Shown: positions 25,545 through 35,184, counted from the first letter of the stretch. The stretch: 64,000 nucleotides of DNA from Candidatus Poribacteria bacterium WGA-3G (GCA_000406005.1 ASZN01000021.1:6518-70517), one strand, 5' to 3'. Notes: generated by a model from the letters alone, not told the origin. Program-made: numbers and translations.

Positions 25545-25569
25545 TTGGAAAAGGGTGGAAATTAAAAAG

Positions 25570-25758
25570 GTGTCTATCGGTTTTTGGGAAGTCGCATTCC
25601 TCATCATAATCCTTTTGGGAATCGTCATTGCGTCGCGTCTCGTCGAAAGACTTCGGACGAAACGCATTTGTCCAGAGTGTGGCTTAGCAATTCATACGCA
25701 CACATCAACTTGTCCGTCATGCAAGCACACTTTCCAAAGAAAAAATAAAGGAGGCTAA
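25570..25758 (+). CDS. Small membrane-anchored zinc-ribbon protein
   Basis: 62 residues from GTG 25570; a longer frame begins at a TTG inside the MITE end (25531) and is unlikely to be original. One helix (WEVAFLIIILLGIVIA) is followed by a four-cysteine zinc ribbon, CPECGLAIHTHTSTCPSC. Function unknown; such proteins may be adaptors at the membrane. It is 11 bases before the HMA gene, so they are probably one operon whose leader has been altered by the MITE insertion. Confidence 0.6.
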   Translation: MSIGFWEVAFLIIILLGIVIASRLVERLRTKRICPECGLAIHTHTSTCPSCKHTFQRKNKGG

Positions 25759-25769
25759 GGAATAACACC

Positions 25770-25976
25770 ATGCAAAAAACGAAACTAAAAATCAGCGGTA
25801 TGTCCTGTCAACATTGCGTCAAAACAGTGAAAGATGCGTTGACAGCACTTGAGGGCGTTCAGCGCGCGAAAGTCAACCTGCGCAAAGGCGAGGCAGTTGT
25901 CCGTTTCGATGAACTGCACGTCAGCCCTGCCAATCTCAGGGAGGCAATAACGCAAGCCGGATTTGAAGCGTCGTAA
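25770..25976 (+). CDS. Heavy-metal-associated (CopZ-like) protein
   Basis: 68 residues making one ferredoxin-like HMA domain with the metal site GMSCQHC at residues 10-16. The closing phrase ANLREAITQAGFE is typical. It would bind Cu(I) or Zn(II) and pass it to a transporter; no P-type ATPase is nearby, so the partner is elsewhere. AAGGAGGCTAAGG precedes the ATG. obg starts 36 bases further on. Confidence 0.85.
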   Translation: MQKTKLKISGMSCQHCVKTVKDALTALEGVQRAKVNLRKGEAVVRFDELHVSPANLREAITQAGFEAS

Positions 25977-26012
25977 CCCTCTACACACACAATTCGGACA
26001 AAGTGGAAAAAG

Positions 26013-27302
26013 ATGGATACAGCAAGAATCCAAATCAAAGCAGGCAACGGTGGGAACGGATGCATCAGTTTCCGTCGCGAGAAATTCGTCCCTCGCGGCG
26101 GTCCTGACGGTGGCGATGGCGGCAACGGCGGCAACGTCGTCCTTATCGCTACCCTTGGAATGAGTACACTGATCGACCTGCATCATAACCCGCGCCAAGT
26201 CGCCGAAAATGGTGGACACGGCTCCGGCAAAAAACGAGACGGTGCTGATGGCGTAGATCGTGTCGTTAAAGTCCCTACCGGCACCATCGTTAGAGACTAT
26301 GATACCACCGAGGTGCTTGCGGACCTAACGGAACCTGATGAAAGCGTTGTCGTCGCACGCGGCGGTATCGGCGGTAAGGGGAACGCACGCTTTAAAAGTA
26401 GCACCTTCCAAGCACCACGCGTCGCAGAGAAAGGCGAACCCGGCGAAGAACGTCAGATTAGCCTCGAAGTTAAACTCATCGCCGATGTCGGACTCGTCGG
26501 CTATCCGAACGCCGGTAAATCGACACTCTTATCACGTACATCTGCCGCAACACCAAAAATCGCCGCCTACCCGTTCACGACGCTCCGTCCGAACCTCGGT
26601 GTCGTCCGCATCAACCGAGAACAGAACTTTATCCTCGCCGACATCCCCGGACTCATAGAAGGCGCGCATCAAGGTGCTGGCTTAGGACACCAATTCTTGC
26701 GGCACATCGAACGCACCAAGATGCTCATCCACGTCATCGACCTTAGTGCCACGGATGGACGAGACCCGATTAAAGATTACGAACAATTGAACCGCGAATT
26801 GGGTCATTATAACGAATTGCTAACGAAACTGCCACAAATCATCGCACTCAATAAAACAGATATGCCCGAAGCGAAGGCGAACCTACAGCGCGTACAGGAA
26901 TACTTCGGCAACCGGAAAACTTTTCCGATCTCTGCAATTACCGGTGACGGTGTGAACCCACTCATGCAGCAAGCCTATCGCTCCTTGCAATACTTGGAAG
27001 CACGTGCCCGAAAGGAAGCAGAGACAGCGATCATCTTGGAACATGAACTCCCACCGGAACCATCAGCACGGTTTGAACTCACTGAAACTGAAGATGGGTT
27101 CATTATCACCGGTGCAGAACCGCGCCGCGCCGTCCTCATGACCGACATGGAAAACGAACAAGCACTGGTCCTGTTATATCGGAAACTAAAAAATATGGGA
27201 GTTATAAACGCGCTTGCACGCGCAGGCGCGGAAGAAGGAGATACAGTCCAGATTGATGAATTCGAGTTCACCTATAGTCCAAAATCGATGCAATCCAGTT
27301 GA
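26013..27302 (+). CDS. obg: GTPase Obg/CgtA
   Basis: 429 residues with all three domains: a glycine-rich Obg fold (FVPRGGPDGGDGGNGGNV near residue 30), the GTPase centre with GYPNAGKSTLL (G1), DIPGLIEG (G3) and NKTD (G4), and a C-terminal OCT domain (about 345-425). Obg acts in 50S assembly and stress control. The last 47 bases overlap proB in another frame, a pairing (obg-proB) common in bacteria. Confidence 0.94.
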   Translation: MDTARIQIKAGNGGNGCISFRREKFVPRGGPDGGDGGNGGNVVLIATLGMSTLIDLHHNPRQVAENGGHGSGKKRDGADGVDRVVKVPTGTIVRDYDTTEVLADLTEPDESVVVARGGIGGKGNARFKSSTFQAPRVAEKGEPGEERQISLEVKLIADVGLVGYPNAGKSTLLSRTSAATPKIAAYPFTTLRPNLGVVRINREQNFILADIPGLIEGAHQGAGLGHQFLRHIERTKMLIHVIDLSATDGRDPIKDYEQLNRELGHYNELLTKLPQIIALNKTDMPEAKANLQRVQEYFGNRKTFPISAITGDGVNPLMQQAYRSLQYLEARARKEAETAIILEHELPPEPSARFELTETEDGFIITGAEPRRAVLMTDMENEQALVLLYRKLKNMGVINALARAGAEEGDTVQIDEFEFTYSPKSMQSS

Positions 27303-28419
27303 ACAGCGCGCCCGTTTAGGGGACGTACGGCGCATCGTCGTAAAGGTCGGCAGCAGCACCATCACAACGGACGGCGTGCTCAACGAAGCCGCTCTGGATG
27401 GACTTGTCCACGATTTAGCACTCGTCAAACAGGACGGTGTCGAGGTCATCCTTGTCACGTCAGGCGCCATCGCCGCCGGGTGGCCACAACTCGGTCTCAG
27501 GCAGCGTCCAAATACGCTACCACGCCTACAAGCCGCCGCCGCCACTGGGCAAATTCTATTAATGACAGCCTATCGAGAACGGTTCTCAAATTATGGACAA
27601 AACGTCGCACTCATGCTCCTCACACGCGACGATTTCTCGAACCGCAAACGTTATACCCGTATGAACGACACCCTCCGAGCACTCCTGAATCTCGGCGTGA
27701 TACCGATTATCAATGAAAACGACACCGTCGCCATTGAGGAAATCAAGGTCGGCGATAACGATACCCTCTCCGCTTACGTAACGAATCTCGCACAAGCAGA
27801 ACTCCTCGTTATCCTCTCCGATCAACCAGGTTTCTTCACCGCCGACCCAAGGTACACCCCGAATTCAGAACTCATCCACACCGTGAACACCATCTCAGAG
27901 GAAATCTGGCAAGCCGCTGGTGAAGCAGGTACAACCAGTGGCACCGGCGGAATGGTGACCAAACTCAAAGCCGCTGACATCGTCACCGGATCCGGAGAAA
28001 TGATGGTCTTAGCAGACGGACAGGAACCGCTCGTCGTCACAAGACTCCTCAAGGGTGAGTTACTCGGAACCCTCTTCCTACCACATGAACGGATCTCCGG
28101 ACGAAAACGCTGGATCGCCTATTCACGTCCACCGAAAGGCAGACTCATCTTAGACGACGGCGCACGCAATGCACTCATACAAGGCGGTAAAAGCCTACTG
28201 CCCGCCGGCATCCGACGCGTTGAAGGCAATTTCGACTACAGCGATACCGTCTCGTGTCTTACAGAAAACGGTGTGGAGTTTGCACGCGGCTTGGCAAACT
28301 ATAATGCCGTAGAAACCGCCAAGCTCGCCGGGAAACAGACGACAGACATCGAAAAAATCCTCGGCTACCGCGACTACGACGAAATCATACATCGCGATAA
28401 TCTCGTCCTACTCGACTAA
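27256..28419 (+). CDS. proB: Glutamate 5-kinase
   Basis: 387 residues from ATG 27256, which lies inside the end of obg; a TTG at 27214 is the other option. The kinase core shows RRIVVKVGSSTIT, VTSGAIAAGW, INENDTVA and SGTGGMVTKLKAA; the C-terminal 80 residues are a PUA domain. It makes glutamyl-5-phosphate, the first step of proline synthesis. proA (29639) completes the pathway but is separated from proB by a reverse small ORF and a MNT-HEPN gene. Confidence 0.93.
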   Translation: MNSSSPIVQNRCNPVEQRARLGDVRRIVVKVGSSTITTDGVLNEAALDGLVHDLALVKQDGVEVILVTSGAIAAGWPQLGLRQRPNTLPRLQAAAATGQILLMTAYRERFSNYGQNVALMLLTRDDFSNRKRYTRMNDTLRALLNLGVIPIINENDTVAIEEIKVGDNDTLSAYVTNLAQAELLVILSDQPGFFTADPRYTPNSELIHTVNTISEEIWQAAGEAGTTSGTGGMVTKLKAADIVTGSGEMMVLADGQEPLVVTRLLKGELLGTLFLPHERISGRKRWIAYSRPPKGRLILDDGARNALIQGGKSLLPAGIRRVEGNFDYSDTVSCLTENGVEFARGLANYNAVETAKLAGKQTTDIEKILGYRDYDEIIHRDNLVLLD

Positions 28420-28433
28420 TCTGTTGCCACGAC

Positions 28434-28619
28434 TCATTTGGAATCAGTGGTTTGTTGAGCTTTATCAACGAGAAGCGATTCTATCTTAGCAAGCCTCGCG
28501 TTTATTTCTTCAAGCGTTGGGTTCGAATCTTTTACTTTTTCTTCCAAAGTTTTTCTAATATCTCTCAGTTCATCAAGAATTATCTGTTCTATGCTCGTTA
28601 GTGTTTTGATGTCTACCAT
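28434..28619 (-). CDS. Small coiled-coil protein of unknown function
   Basis: 61 residues: MVDIKTLTSIEQIIL, then ELRDIRKTLEEKV and EEINARLAKIESLLV, all heptad-like and highly charged. GGAGGTACGG immediately before the ATG supports translation. It lies tail to tail with proB (14 bases apart) and opposite to the MNT-HEPN gene. No family recognised. Confidence 0.6.
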   Translation of the reverse strand: MVDIKTLTSIEQIILDELRDIRKTLEEKVKDSNPTLEEINARLAKIESLLVDKAQQTTDSK

Positions 28620-28722
28620 CCGTACCTCCGTGGTGTTGACCAGCGGCGAATTGATAAATTCCGCTTAAATATTTATCTTGCATTCTATCATACTTGACCT
28701 AAAAATGTCAAAATATTCGCTC

Positions 28723-28751
28723 TTGAAATTTTCCAAACGACACGTTATAAT
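28723..28751 (+). promoter_or_regulatory. Sigma-70-type promoter
   Basis: TTGAAA (28723-28728) and TATAAT (28746-28751) with an optimal 17-base spacer, 60 bases before the MNT-HEPN start. It shows that the MNT-HEPN gene carries its own promoter and could also feed proA. Confidence 0.7.
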
Positions 28752-28811
28752 ACTCTTGCTATTCTTATACTTCAATTTTTGAGGAAAGGTGGAAAACAGG
28801 AAGGGAAACGC

Positions 28812-29576
28812 ATGGTTAGCCGAGAAACTATTCAAGCCGTTGTTGACGATATCGTGCGCGAGTTCACACCGCTACAAGTGATTCTCTTCGGCTCCTATGC
28901 CTACGGCACACCGACAGAGGACTCGGATGTGGACCTGCTCGTCGTCATGGATATTCCGAAATCAGAGTTTCGCAATAAAGCTATAGAGATCCGGCAACGT
29001 ATCCCGTACCCGTTCGGCATGGATCTCTTAGTCCGCTCTCCGGAAGAGATCGCGTATCGTGTCGCCTACAACGATTGGTTTCTCCGCGAGATTACTGAAA
29101 AAGGAGAACTCCTTCACGGATATGACACACATTGCAAAATAGAAAATACACAAAACACACCCAACATCTTCAAAAAGGAGAAGGTCCTGATGAACCCGCT
29201 AACACTGGAGTGGGTGGAAAAGGCTGAAGAAGATTATAATTTAGCACAGTTGGCGCAGCAATCGTCCCGTCCATTTCACAATTCTATCTGTTTCCATGCG
29301 CAACAGTGCATCGAAAAATATCTAAAAGCGTGGCTTCAAGAGGCGAGCATTCCGGTACCAAGAACACACAATCTTGAGGAATTACTGATGTTGATTGTGC
29401 CGAGGCTGCCTGATTGGAATCAGTGGTATCCTGATTTTAAGACAATCACTATGTATGCAGTGGATTCTCGCTACCCAGGCGATCCAGCGACTGCTGAGAA
29501 TACAGAACATGCTATGCGTGTATGCGACGCGGTGCGTCAAGCCATCCGTTCCTCATTAAAACTTCCAATTATCTGA
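28812..29576 (+). CDS. Fused minimal nucleotidyltransferase-HEPN protein
   Basis: 254 residues from ATG 28812 (AGGAAGGG upstream). Residues 1-105 are a MNT domain with LFGSYAYGTPTEDSDVDLLV, the GS and DxD catalytic signature. After a 20-residue linker, a HEPN domain begins at MNPLTLEWVEKAEEDY and contains FHAQQCIEKYLKAWL and PRTHNLEELL. These are normally two adjacent genes, often a toxin-antitoxin pair. An internal AAAAAGGAGAAGG stands 5 bases before the in-frame ATG at 29190, so HEPN may also be made separately. The RX4HXY RNase motif of HepT is not seen; RYPGD is present instead. Confidence 0.8.
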   Translation: MVSRETIQAVVDDIVREFTPLQVILFGSYAYGTPTEDSDVDLLVVMDIPKSEFRNKAIEIRQRIPYPFGMDLLVRSPEEIAYRVAYNDWFLREITEKGELLHGYDTHCKIENTQNTPNIFKKEKVLMNPLTLEWVEKAEEDYNLAQLAQQSSRPFHNSICFHAQQCIEKYLKAWLQEASIPVPRTHNLEELLMLIVPRLPDWNQWYPDFKTITMYAVDSRYPGDPATAENTEHAMRVCDAVRQAIRSSLKLPII

Positions 29577-29638
29577 GTCGGTTATGTCAAACTTGACAAT
29601 TTCTATGAACCATTGATCACGTTCACCAAAGGAACACT

Positions 29639-30901
29639 ATGAACCAAAACATCCAAGAAATGATCCAATCACAAGCGAAAAAAGCAAAATCGGCGATGCG
29701 CGTTTTATCGCGGAGCTCCGCAGATGTCCGAAATAATGCGCTCTTAGCGATGGCTGAAAGCCTGCAGGACTCCAAAGATAAAATCCAAGCCGCCAATCGT
29801 ATTGACCTCGATAACGGCGAAAAAACCGGACTCGCTGCACCCCTCATGCAACGTCTCCTCTTAGACAATAAAAAGATTGAACGTATGGTCGACAACCTCC
29901 GACAAGTCGCCGCCCTCCCAGACCCCATCGGTGCCGTCATCAGTATGGGAGAACGTCCGAACGGACTCAAAATCGGCACTGTCCGTGTACCTATCGGTGT
30001 CGTCGCCGTGGTATACGAGTCACGTCCAGATGTGACCGTCGAAGTCTCGGCACTCTGCATCAAATCCGGGAACGGCGTTATCCTGCGTGGCGGTTCCGAG
30101 GCAATACACTCCAACGCAACACTCGCTCGGATACTCAGCGATACCGCCGCCGCAGAAGGTGTCCCAAACGCAATCCAATTCGTTGACACCACCGACCGCC
30201 AAGCAGTCTACGAACTCATCCGTCTGCCAGACTATGTTGACCTCGTGATCCCTCGCGGTAGCAACGAATTCGTACAATTCCTGATGAAGGAATCCGATGT
30301 TCCCGTACTCGGACACGCCGACGGTATCTGCCACATCTACGTCGATAAAGCCGCCGACCTCGAAATGGCAAACAATATCTGCATCAACGCGAAGATCGGA
30401 TACAAAGTCGCCGTCTGCAACGCATTGGAAACACTTCTTGTCCACGCCGATACTGCCGAAAAATTCCTCCCCGCTTTTTGTGAGACGCTACAAGATGCCG
30501 AGGTTGAAATCCGTGGATGCGAACAGACACAGCAACTCTATCCAGCTGCCAAACCCGCAACCGAAGAAGATTGGCGCACAGAATACCTCGACTATATTCT
30601 CTCTATCCGCATAGTGGACGACATCGAAACAGCGATTGATCACATAGAAACTTACGGCTCACACCATTCCGACGCGATTATCACCGAGAGCTACAGCACA
30701 GCGCAACGCTTCCTCAAAGAGGTCGATTCCGCTGCAGTCTACGTCAACGCCAGCACCGTCTTCACCGACGGCTATGAATTCGGTCTCGGTGCCGAAGTCG
30801 GTATCAGCACACAGAAACTCCACTCCCGCGGTCCGATGGGACTCGAAGGTTTGACAACCTACAAATACATCGTCTACGGAAACGGTCAAGTCCGCGAATA
30901 G
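29639..30901 (+). CDS. proA: Gamma-glutamyl phosphate reductase
   Basis: 420 residues, standard length. It is an aldehyde-dehydrogenase-fold enzyme with RVPIGVVAVVYESRPDVT, GNGVILRGGSEA, the catalytic-Cys phrase KVAVCNALETLLVH and GYEFGLGAEVGIST. It reduces glutamyl-5-phosphate to the semialdehyde in proline synthesis. The Uma2 gene follows after 45 bases. It lies about 1.2 kb from proB with a probable later insertion between. Confidence 0.93.
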   Translation: MNQNIQEMIQSQAKKAKSAMRVLSRSSADVRNNALLAMAESLQDSKDKIQAANRIDLDNGEKTGLAAPLMQRLLLDNKKIERMVDNLRQVAALPDPIGAVISMGERPNGLKIGTVRVPIGVVAVVYESRPDVTVEVSALCIKSGNGVILRGGSEAIHSNATLARILSDTAAAEGVPNAIQFVDTTDRQAVYELIRLPDYVDLVIPRGSNEFVQFLMKESDVPVLGHADGICHIYVDKAADLEMANNICINAKIGYKVAVCNALETLLVHADTAEKFLPAFCETLQDAEVEIRGCEQTQQLYPAAKPATEEDWRTEYLDYILSIRIVDDIETAIDHIETYGSHHSDAIITESYSTAQRFLKEVDSAAVYVNASTVFTDGYEFGLGAEVGISTQKLHSRGPMGLEGLTTYKYIVYGNGQVRE

Positions 30902-30946
30902 GGCACACCACGCGCTCCTAACGCAGTCCATTACCGGAGGAAAATC

Positions 30947-31564
30947 ATGGCAGCCCGTGCAGCACAAACCCATCTCACACCTGAAGAATATATTGCTTTA
31001 GAACGCAAAGCAATACCTGATGCCGACACTGCCAGAAATGAATACGTCAAAGGGAAAATAATCGCAATGTCTGGAGCGAGTCGAGAGCATAATCTCATCA
31101 CTAATAACATATCTGGCGAGCTCCGCAATCTATTAAAAAGCAGCGGCTGTGAAACCTACGCGAGCGATATGCGGGTGAGTTCTCCTCTCACTTCCTCCTA
31201 CTTCTACCCTGATGTCGTTGTCGTTTGTGAAGAACCTCGTTTTGAAGACGATGTTTTTGATATACTCCTTAACCCCACTATCCTTGTAGAAGTCCTCTCT
31301 GCTTCAACCGAGGCTTATGATCGCGGCGAAAAATTCGGACACTACCGACACCTCGCGTCCTTGCAGGAATACATCCTCATTTCCCAAGACAAGGTACTCG
31401 TTGAACGCTACCGCCGCCAAAAAAAACAGGATACCGCACCCGTTCCTGCAAAAGACTGGATTTTCACCGCTTTCCAAGCACTTGAGGACATTTTGCCACT
31501 CACCGCCATCCAATGCGAACTCCCCTTGCAAGAAATCTACGAACGCGTCACATTTCCTGATTAG
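30947..31564 (+). CDS. Uma2-family (DUF820) putative restriction endonuclease
   Basis: 205 residues with the PD-(D/E)XK layout of Uma2 proteins: SGASREHNLITNNISGEL, then YFYPDVVVVCEEP (PD), PTILVEVLSASTEAYD (E-V) and GHYRHLASLQEYIL. These proteins are abundant in cyanobacteria and similar genomes and spread as single genes; a nuclease role is presumed, the target unknown. CCGGAGGAAAATC precedes the ATG. The stop overlaps the reading region of the MurJ-like gene by only a few bases. Confidence 0.82.
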   Translation: MAARAAQTHLTPEEYIALERKAIPDADTARNEYVKGKIIAMSGASREHNLITNNISGELRNLLKSSGCETYASDMRVSSPLTSSYFYPDVVVVCEEPRFEDDVFDILLNPTILVEVLSASTEAYDRGEKFGHYRHLASLQEYILISQDKVLVERYRRQKKQDTAPVPAKDWIFTAFQALEDILPLTAIQCELPLQEIYERVTFPD

Positions 31565-31584
31565 AGTTTTGGAGAACCATAAGG

Positions 31585-32940
31585 CTGATTACGATAAAAG
31601 AACCCTCTATCCTAAAAAATATCCTCGTTGTCACGCCGCTGAGTCTGATCGGACGTGCCGGCACATTTTTTATCTATATCGCACTCGCCAACTGGTTCGG
31701 CGACCCAGTAGAAATGGATTTCATCTACTACTATTGGGGGATCGCCGTATTCTTGATTGATCTACTTAGTGCCGCATCGGCTTATTCCGTCCTCGTTCCG
31801 CTATTAGCCGAAGCCCGAATGAAAAGTGAAACCGAAGCACAACGCTGCGTCCAATCCATCTTTTCCCGTTATATAACGATAATGCCGTGGCTCTGCTGCC
31901 TCCTCGTTGCCATCTCTTATGTAATCTCTCAACGCTTCTTACCAAACACCGGACTCACACCGACCACCACTTTCGGCATCGTTTGTGGATTTCTCTGCCT
32001 CGCAATCATCACATCCATCCGTTGGATGCTCAAGGCAGTATTGGACACTTATCAAGCGTTTCGACTCCCCGTTATTTTACAAGGGCTCCGTGCTGCCGTC
32101 GTCATCGGAACAATCTACTTATGCAAACCTTCGCTAACATGGCTCAGTATACCGCTCGCACTGATCCTCGGCGAACTTTTTCAAGTAGTTGTCCTATTCC
32201 CACGATGCTGCACCATCCTAAATCTACGGGTGCAGCACCTGAAACTCAATTTACAGGAGACACCCTATACCAAACAGTTCTTCCCTCAATGTCTACTCAT
32301 GATCGGTGCGGCGATTTCCGATGGGCTGAACCCCGTCGTCGATAGAGGGATGGCAAGCACATTAGGCGCGAGTTCCGTCTCAAAACTGGATTACGCACTC
32401 CGCTTGTGCGCAATCCCCGAAACGCTCACAGGTGTAACACTTCCTGTTCTACTTTCGCATTGGGCAAAGATATCATCATCTGAGCAGCAACCTGAAAACA
32501 ACCGAACAACTCACGGAACACAATTCCAACGAAGCGTCTGGCAAGGGGCAGTTATACTGTTGGTGTTGATGACACCGTTCCTGACAGGTTTCTATCTTTT
32601 CCGGGAAAACATCGTCTCAATTTTGTATGGACACGGTGAATTGTCCGAGGTAGGTCAGTTGCACATCGCTTCATTGCTGGGGATCTATCTGCTTGGAATG
32701 CTGCCACGTCTTATGAGCAGGTTGCTCATCCGCGCGCATCTCGCACGTCAGGCACACGGCACCATCGTAACCGCAACCCTCATCAGACTCGTCCTAAATC
32801 CGTTTCTCAATTGGGTGTTCATGTGGTATTGGGGATTAGAAGGGATCGCTTGGTCAACAGCGTTGCTGTCCTATCCAATTTTCGCGTACATCGCGATCGC
32901 GTTCTGGCGCGCGGAACAGATGGACAAAACTAAACCATAG
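31585..32940 (+). CDS. murJ: MurJ/MVF-like lipid flippase
   Basis: About 451 residues if read from CTG 31585. The first ATG (31714) would remove the first membrane helix (NILVVTPLSLIGRAGTFFI), so the true start is upstream and non-ATG; CTG 31585 and ATT 31588 follow GGAG at 31571. Twelve or so hydrophobic helices, with MASTLGASSVSKLDYALRL and a later AHGTIVTATLIRLVLN, match the MATE-like MurJ fold, though it is shorter than the usual 500 or more. It would flip lipid II or another polyprenyl-linked glycan. Convergent overlap of 11 bases with the GDPD gene. Confidence 0.65.
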   Translation: MITIKEPSILKNILVVTPLSLIGRAGTFFIYIALANWFGDPVEMDFIYYYWGIAVFLIDLLSAASAYSVLVPLLAEARMKSETEAQRCVQSIFSRYITIMPWLCCLLVAISYVISQRFLPNTGLTPTTTFGIVCGFLCLAIITSIRWMLKAVLDTYQAFRLPVILQGLRAAVVIGTIYLCKPSLTWLSIPLALILGELFQVVVLFPRCCTILNLRVQHLKLNLQETPYTKQFFPQCLLMIGAAISDGLNPVVDRGMASTLGASSVSKLDYALRLCAIPETLTGVTLPVLLSHWAKISSSEQQPENNRTTHGTQFQRSVWQGAVILLVLMTPFLTGFYLFRENIVSILYGHGELSEVGQLHIASLLGIYLLGMLPRLMSRLLIRAHLARQAHGTIVTATLIRLVLNPFLNWVFMWYWGLEGIAWSTALLSYPIFAYIAIAFWRAEQMDKTKP

Positions 32941-33691
32941 CGAAACGTTCAGGGTAATTAGAGGTAATACCTTGCACACCGAAGGTCACCATTTCGCGCA
33001 TCCGATCCAGGTCATCTACCGTCCAACACCACAACGCAATACCGCGCCGTCGGATCTGATACGCAAATTCGGCTGTGATTAACTCGTGATTGACATTCAG
33101 CAGATTGCCCCCCAATTCTCCCAATCGCTGACAGAGGTCGGCGGGTGAAGCACCGTTGTTATGACTTCCAATGAGCCATCCCGTCGGGATACGCGGTTCC
33201 AAACCGCGAACATCTTGTAGAACAGAGGTATGGAAGGAGATAATAACCACCTGTTCAAGCGCGTTCATTTCTCGAACTTTTCTGACAACCGCTTCACCGA
33301 TAGTGGGATCCTTAATTTCGAGCAGAGCAATCGCGTCGCCAGAGATGCATTCTAACGCCTCCGCAAGCGTCGGCACCAACTCACGAGCGACTGTTTTAAC
33401 CGTAGTAGCATCCACCTGAACCTGTTCGCCGCCAAAGTCAGGATGAAACCAACCACCAGCATCCGCCATCTTGACTGTTGCAAGCGTCTTTCCCCGAACA
33501 AGTCCACTGAGGTTTGTCGTTCTGTCCAACGTGGCATCGTGTATCGCAACGATTTCGCCATCCTTCGTCCCGTGCAGATCAAGTTCAATAGCATCCACAC
33601 CGATTGCGAGTGCTTCCCTGAACGCCGAAAGCGTATTTTCTGGCGCACTCGCAGATGCGCCACGGTGCGCAATCCGAATCCACGAACCCAT
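32930..33691 (-). CDS. ugpQ: Glycerophosphodiester phosphodiesterase
   Basis: 253 residues from ATG 33691, which follows AGGAGACGAAACATT; a longer frame at 33733 overlaps the next gene. Motifs of the GDPD TIM barrel are present: IAHRGASASAPENT (catalytic His), IELDLHGTKDGEIVAIHD (Glu, Asp, His) and WTVDD near the end. It hydrolyses glycerophosphodiesters to glycerol-3-phosphate. No signal peptide, so cytoplasmic. It may be co-transcribed with the NtrC-type regulator upstream. Confidence 0.87.
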   Translation of the reverse strand: MGSWIRIAHRGASASAPENTLSAFREALAIGVDAIELDLHGTKDGEIVAIHDATLDRTTNLSGLVRGKTLATVKMADAGGWFHPDFGGEQVQVDATTVKTVARELVPTLAEALECISGDAIALLEIKDPTIGEAVVRKVREMNALEQVVIISFHTSVLQDVRGLEPRIPTGWLIGSHNNGASPADLCQRLGELGGNLLNVNHELITAEFAYQIRRRGIALWCWTVDDLDRMREMVTFGVQGITSNYPERFAMV

Positions 33692-33713
33692 AATGTTTCG
33701 TCTCCTATCGTGC

Positions 33714-35147
33714 TTACGCCATTTCATCAACACCGCTGCTCTGTTTAATCTTCTTTAACAGTGTGGTCCGACTCATACCCAGCAACTCGGCAGTCTTACT
33801 GTGATTGCCCGAAAACGCATTTAAAACCAGTTCAATCAACACCTTATCCAACTGATTAACAACATCTTCGTAAAGTCCCTGTTTCCCTTCGGAGACAGCC
33901 TCCTGAATCGTGTCCCGTAAAATGGACTTAAGGGTCGCCTCAAGTTGTGAACCATCGGTAGCACTTACTGCGTGTCCACTCCTGATTTCTGGTGGTAGAT
34001 CGTCTGGCAGAACCACATCCGATCGAGACAACGCCGCTGCGCTACGGACACAATTTTCCAACTCCCGAACATTCCCAGGCCACGGATAGTCTCGCAGCAG
34101 CTGCATCGCTTCCTCGGAAATACCGCGAATCGGCTTGCCGAGTTCCTCCTGAATCAGTTGCAAGAAATGCGTAACAAGTAGTGGAATATCTTCTTGACGC
34201 TCCCGTAACGGCGGTAGATGGATCGCAATACGCTTGAAACGGTAATAGAGATCCTCACGGAACTGGCCACGTCTCACCATTTCGCCAAGTTCCTGATTCG
34301 TAGCAGCGATCAAGCGAACATCCACTTTAAGTCTACGAGTTCCGCCTAATCGTTCAATCTCTTGCGTCTGCAAAGCACGGAGCAGTTTCACTTGTAATGC
34401 CGGGGTCATGTTACTGACTTCATCAAGAAAAAGTGTGCCGCCGTTCGCCAACTCAAATCGTCCCGGTTTCCCCTCCGTTTTTGCGCCTGTGAACGCTCCC
34501 GCTTCATAGCCGAAAAGTTCACTCTCCAAAAGCTCATCAGGGAGCGCGCCACAATCAACCGGAATAAACGGTTTCTCCTTGCGTTCACTCCCGACGTGAA
34601 TAGCACGCGCAACGAGATCCTTGCCGCTCCCCGTCTCACCCTCAATCAACACAGTCATCGCATTGCTCGCCATAATCCCGATGAGCTTGTAGATTTCACG
34701 CATCTGGCTGCTTTTACCGACCAACCGGTGCCCGCTCTGCACCGCCGATTCGTCCGCCGCTTCTACAGTCAAGGCGCTGCGAACAGATTGTGTTCGGAAC
34801 GCACGCTCCAACACACCCTTGACGACATCGAGATCAATCGGTTTCGGCACAAAATCAAACGCTTGCAAACGCATCGCCTCTATTGTCGTTTCTACATCAT
34901 CATAAGCCGTGATGATAACCACAATCACCCACGGATGACGCGCTTTAATCTCTTCTAACGCCTCTAAGCCACTCATCCCCGGCAAGTTCACATCAAGCAA
35001 AACGACGTCCGGCTTGTCAGCAGCGATACGGCGTAAACCTTCCTCGGCACTGTTCGCGACATCCGGCGCATACCCTTCACTTTCAAGGAATTGCTCGAAA
35101 GCCCAACAAATCTTCTCATCGTCGTCAATGACCAACACGTGTTTCAT
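33714..35147 (-). CDS. NtrC-family sigma-54-dependent response regulator
   Basis: 477 residues from ATG 35147, which has AGGTGG close upstream; a longer frame begins at 35192. Receiver (1-120) with the phospho-Asp in DVVLLDVNLPGMSG. AAA+ domain (about 145-385) with GETGSGKDLVARAIH (Walker A), the sigma-54 loop GAFTGA, and GGTLFLDEV (Walker B). The Fis-type HTH is NHSKTAELLGMSRTTLLKK. Activates sigma-54 promoters; sensor kinase and target are not in the window. Confidence 0.9.
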   Translation of the reverse strand: MKHVLVIDDDEKICWAFEQFLESEGYAPDVANSAEEGLRRIAADKPDVVLLDVNLPGMSGLEALEEIKARHPWVIVVIITAYDDVETTIEAMRLQAFDFVPKPIDLDVVKGVLERAFRTQSVRSALTVEAADESAVQSGHRLVGKSSQMREIYKLIGIMASNAMTVLIEGETGSGKDLVARAIHVGSERKEKPFIPVDCGALPDELLESELFGYEAGAFTGAKTEGKPGRFELANGGTLFLDEVSNMTPALQVKLLRALQTQEIERLGGTRRLKVDVRLIAATNQELGEMVRRGQFREDLYYRFKRIAIHLPPLRERQEDIPLLVTHFLQLIQEELGKPIRGISEEAMQLLRDYPWPGNVRELENCVRSAAALSRSDVVLPDDLPPEIRSGHAVSATDGSQLEATLKSILRDTIQEAVSEGKQGLYEDVVNQLDKVLIELVLNAFSGNHSKTAELLGMSRTTLLKKIKQSSGVDEMA

Positions 35148-35184
35148 AGATCCACCTAAGCACCCTTGACAAACTCGACAGCGT

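Noticed and set aside
25531..25569. Longer start of the zinc-ribbon gene at TTG 25531
   Set aside because: That codon is part of the MITE terminal repeat; the GTG at 25570 is the first plausible start outside it.
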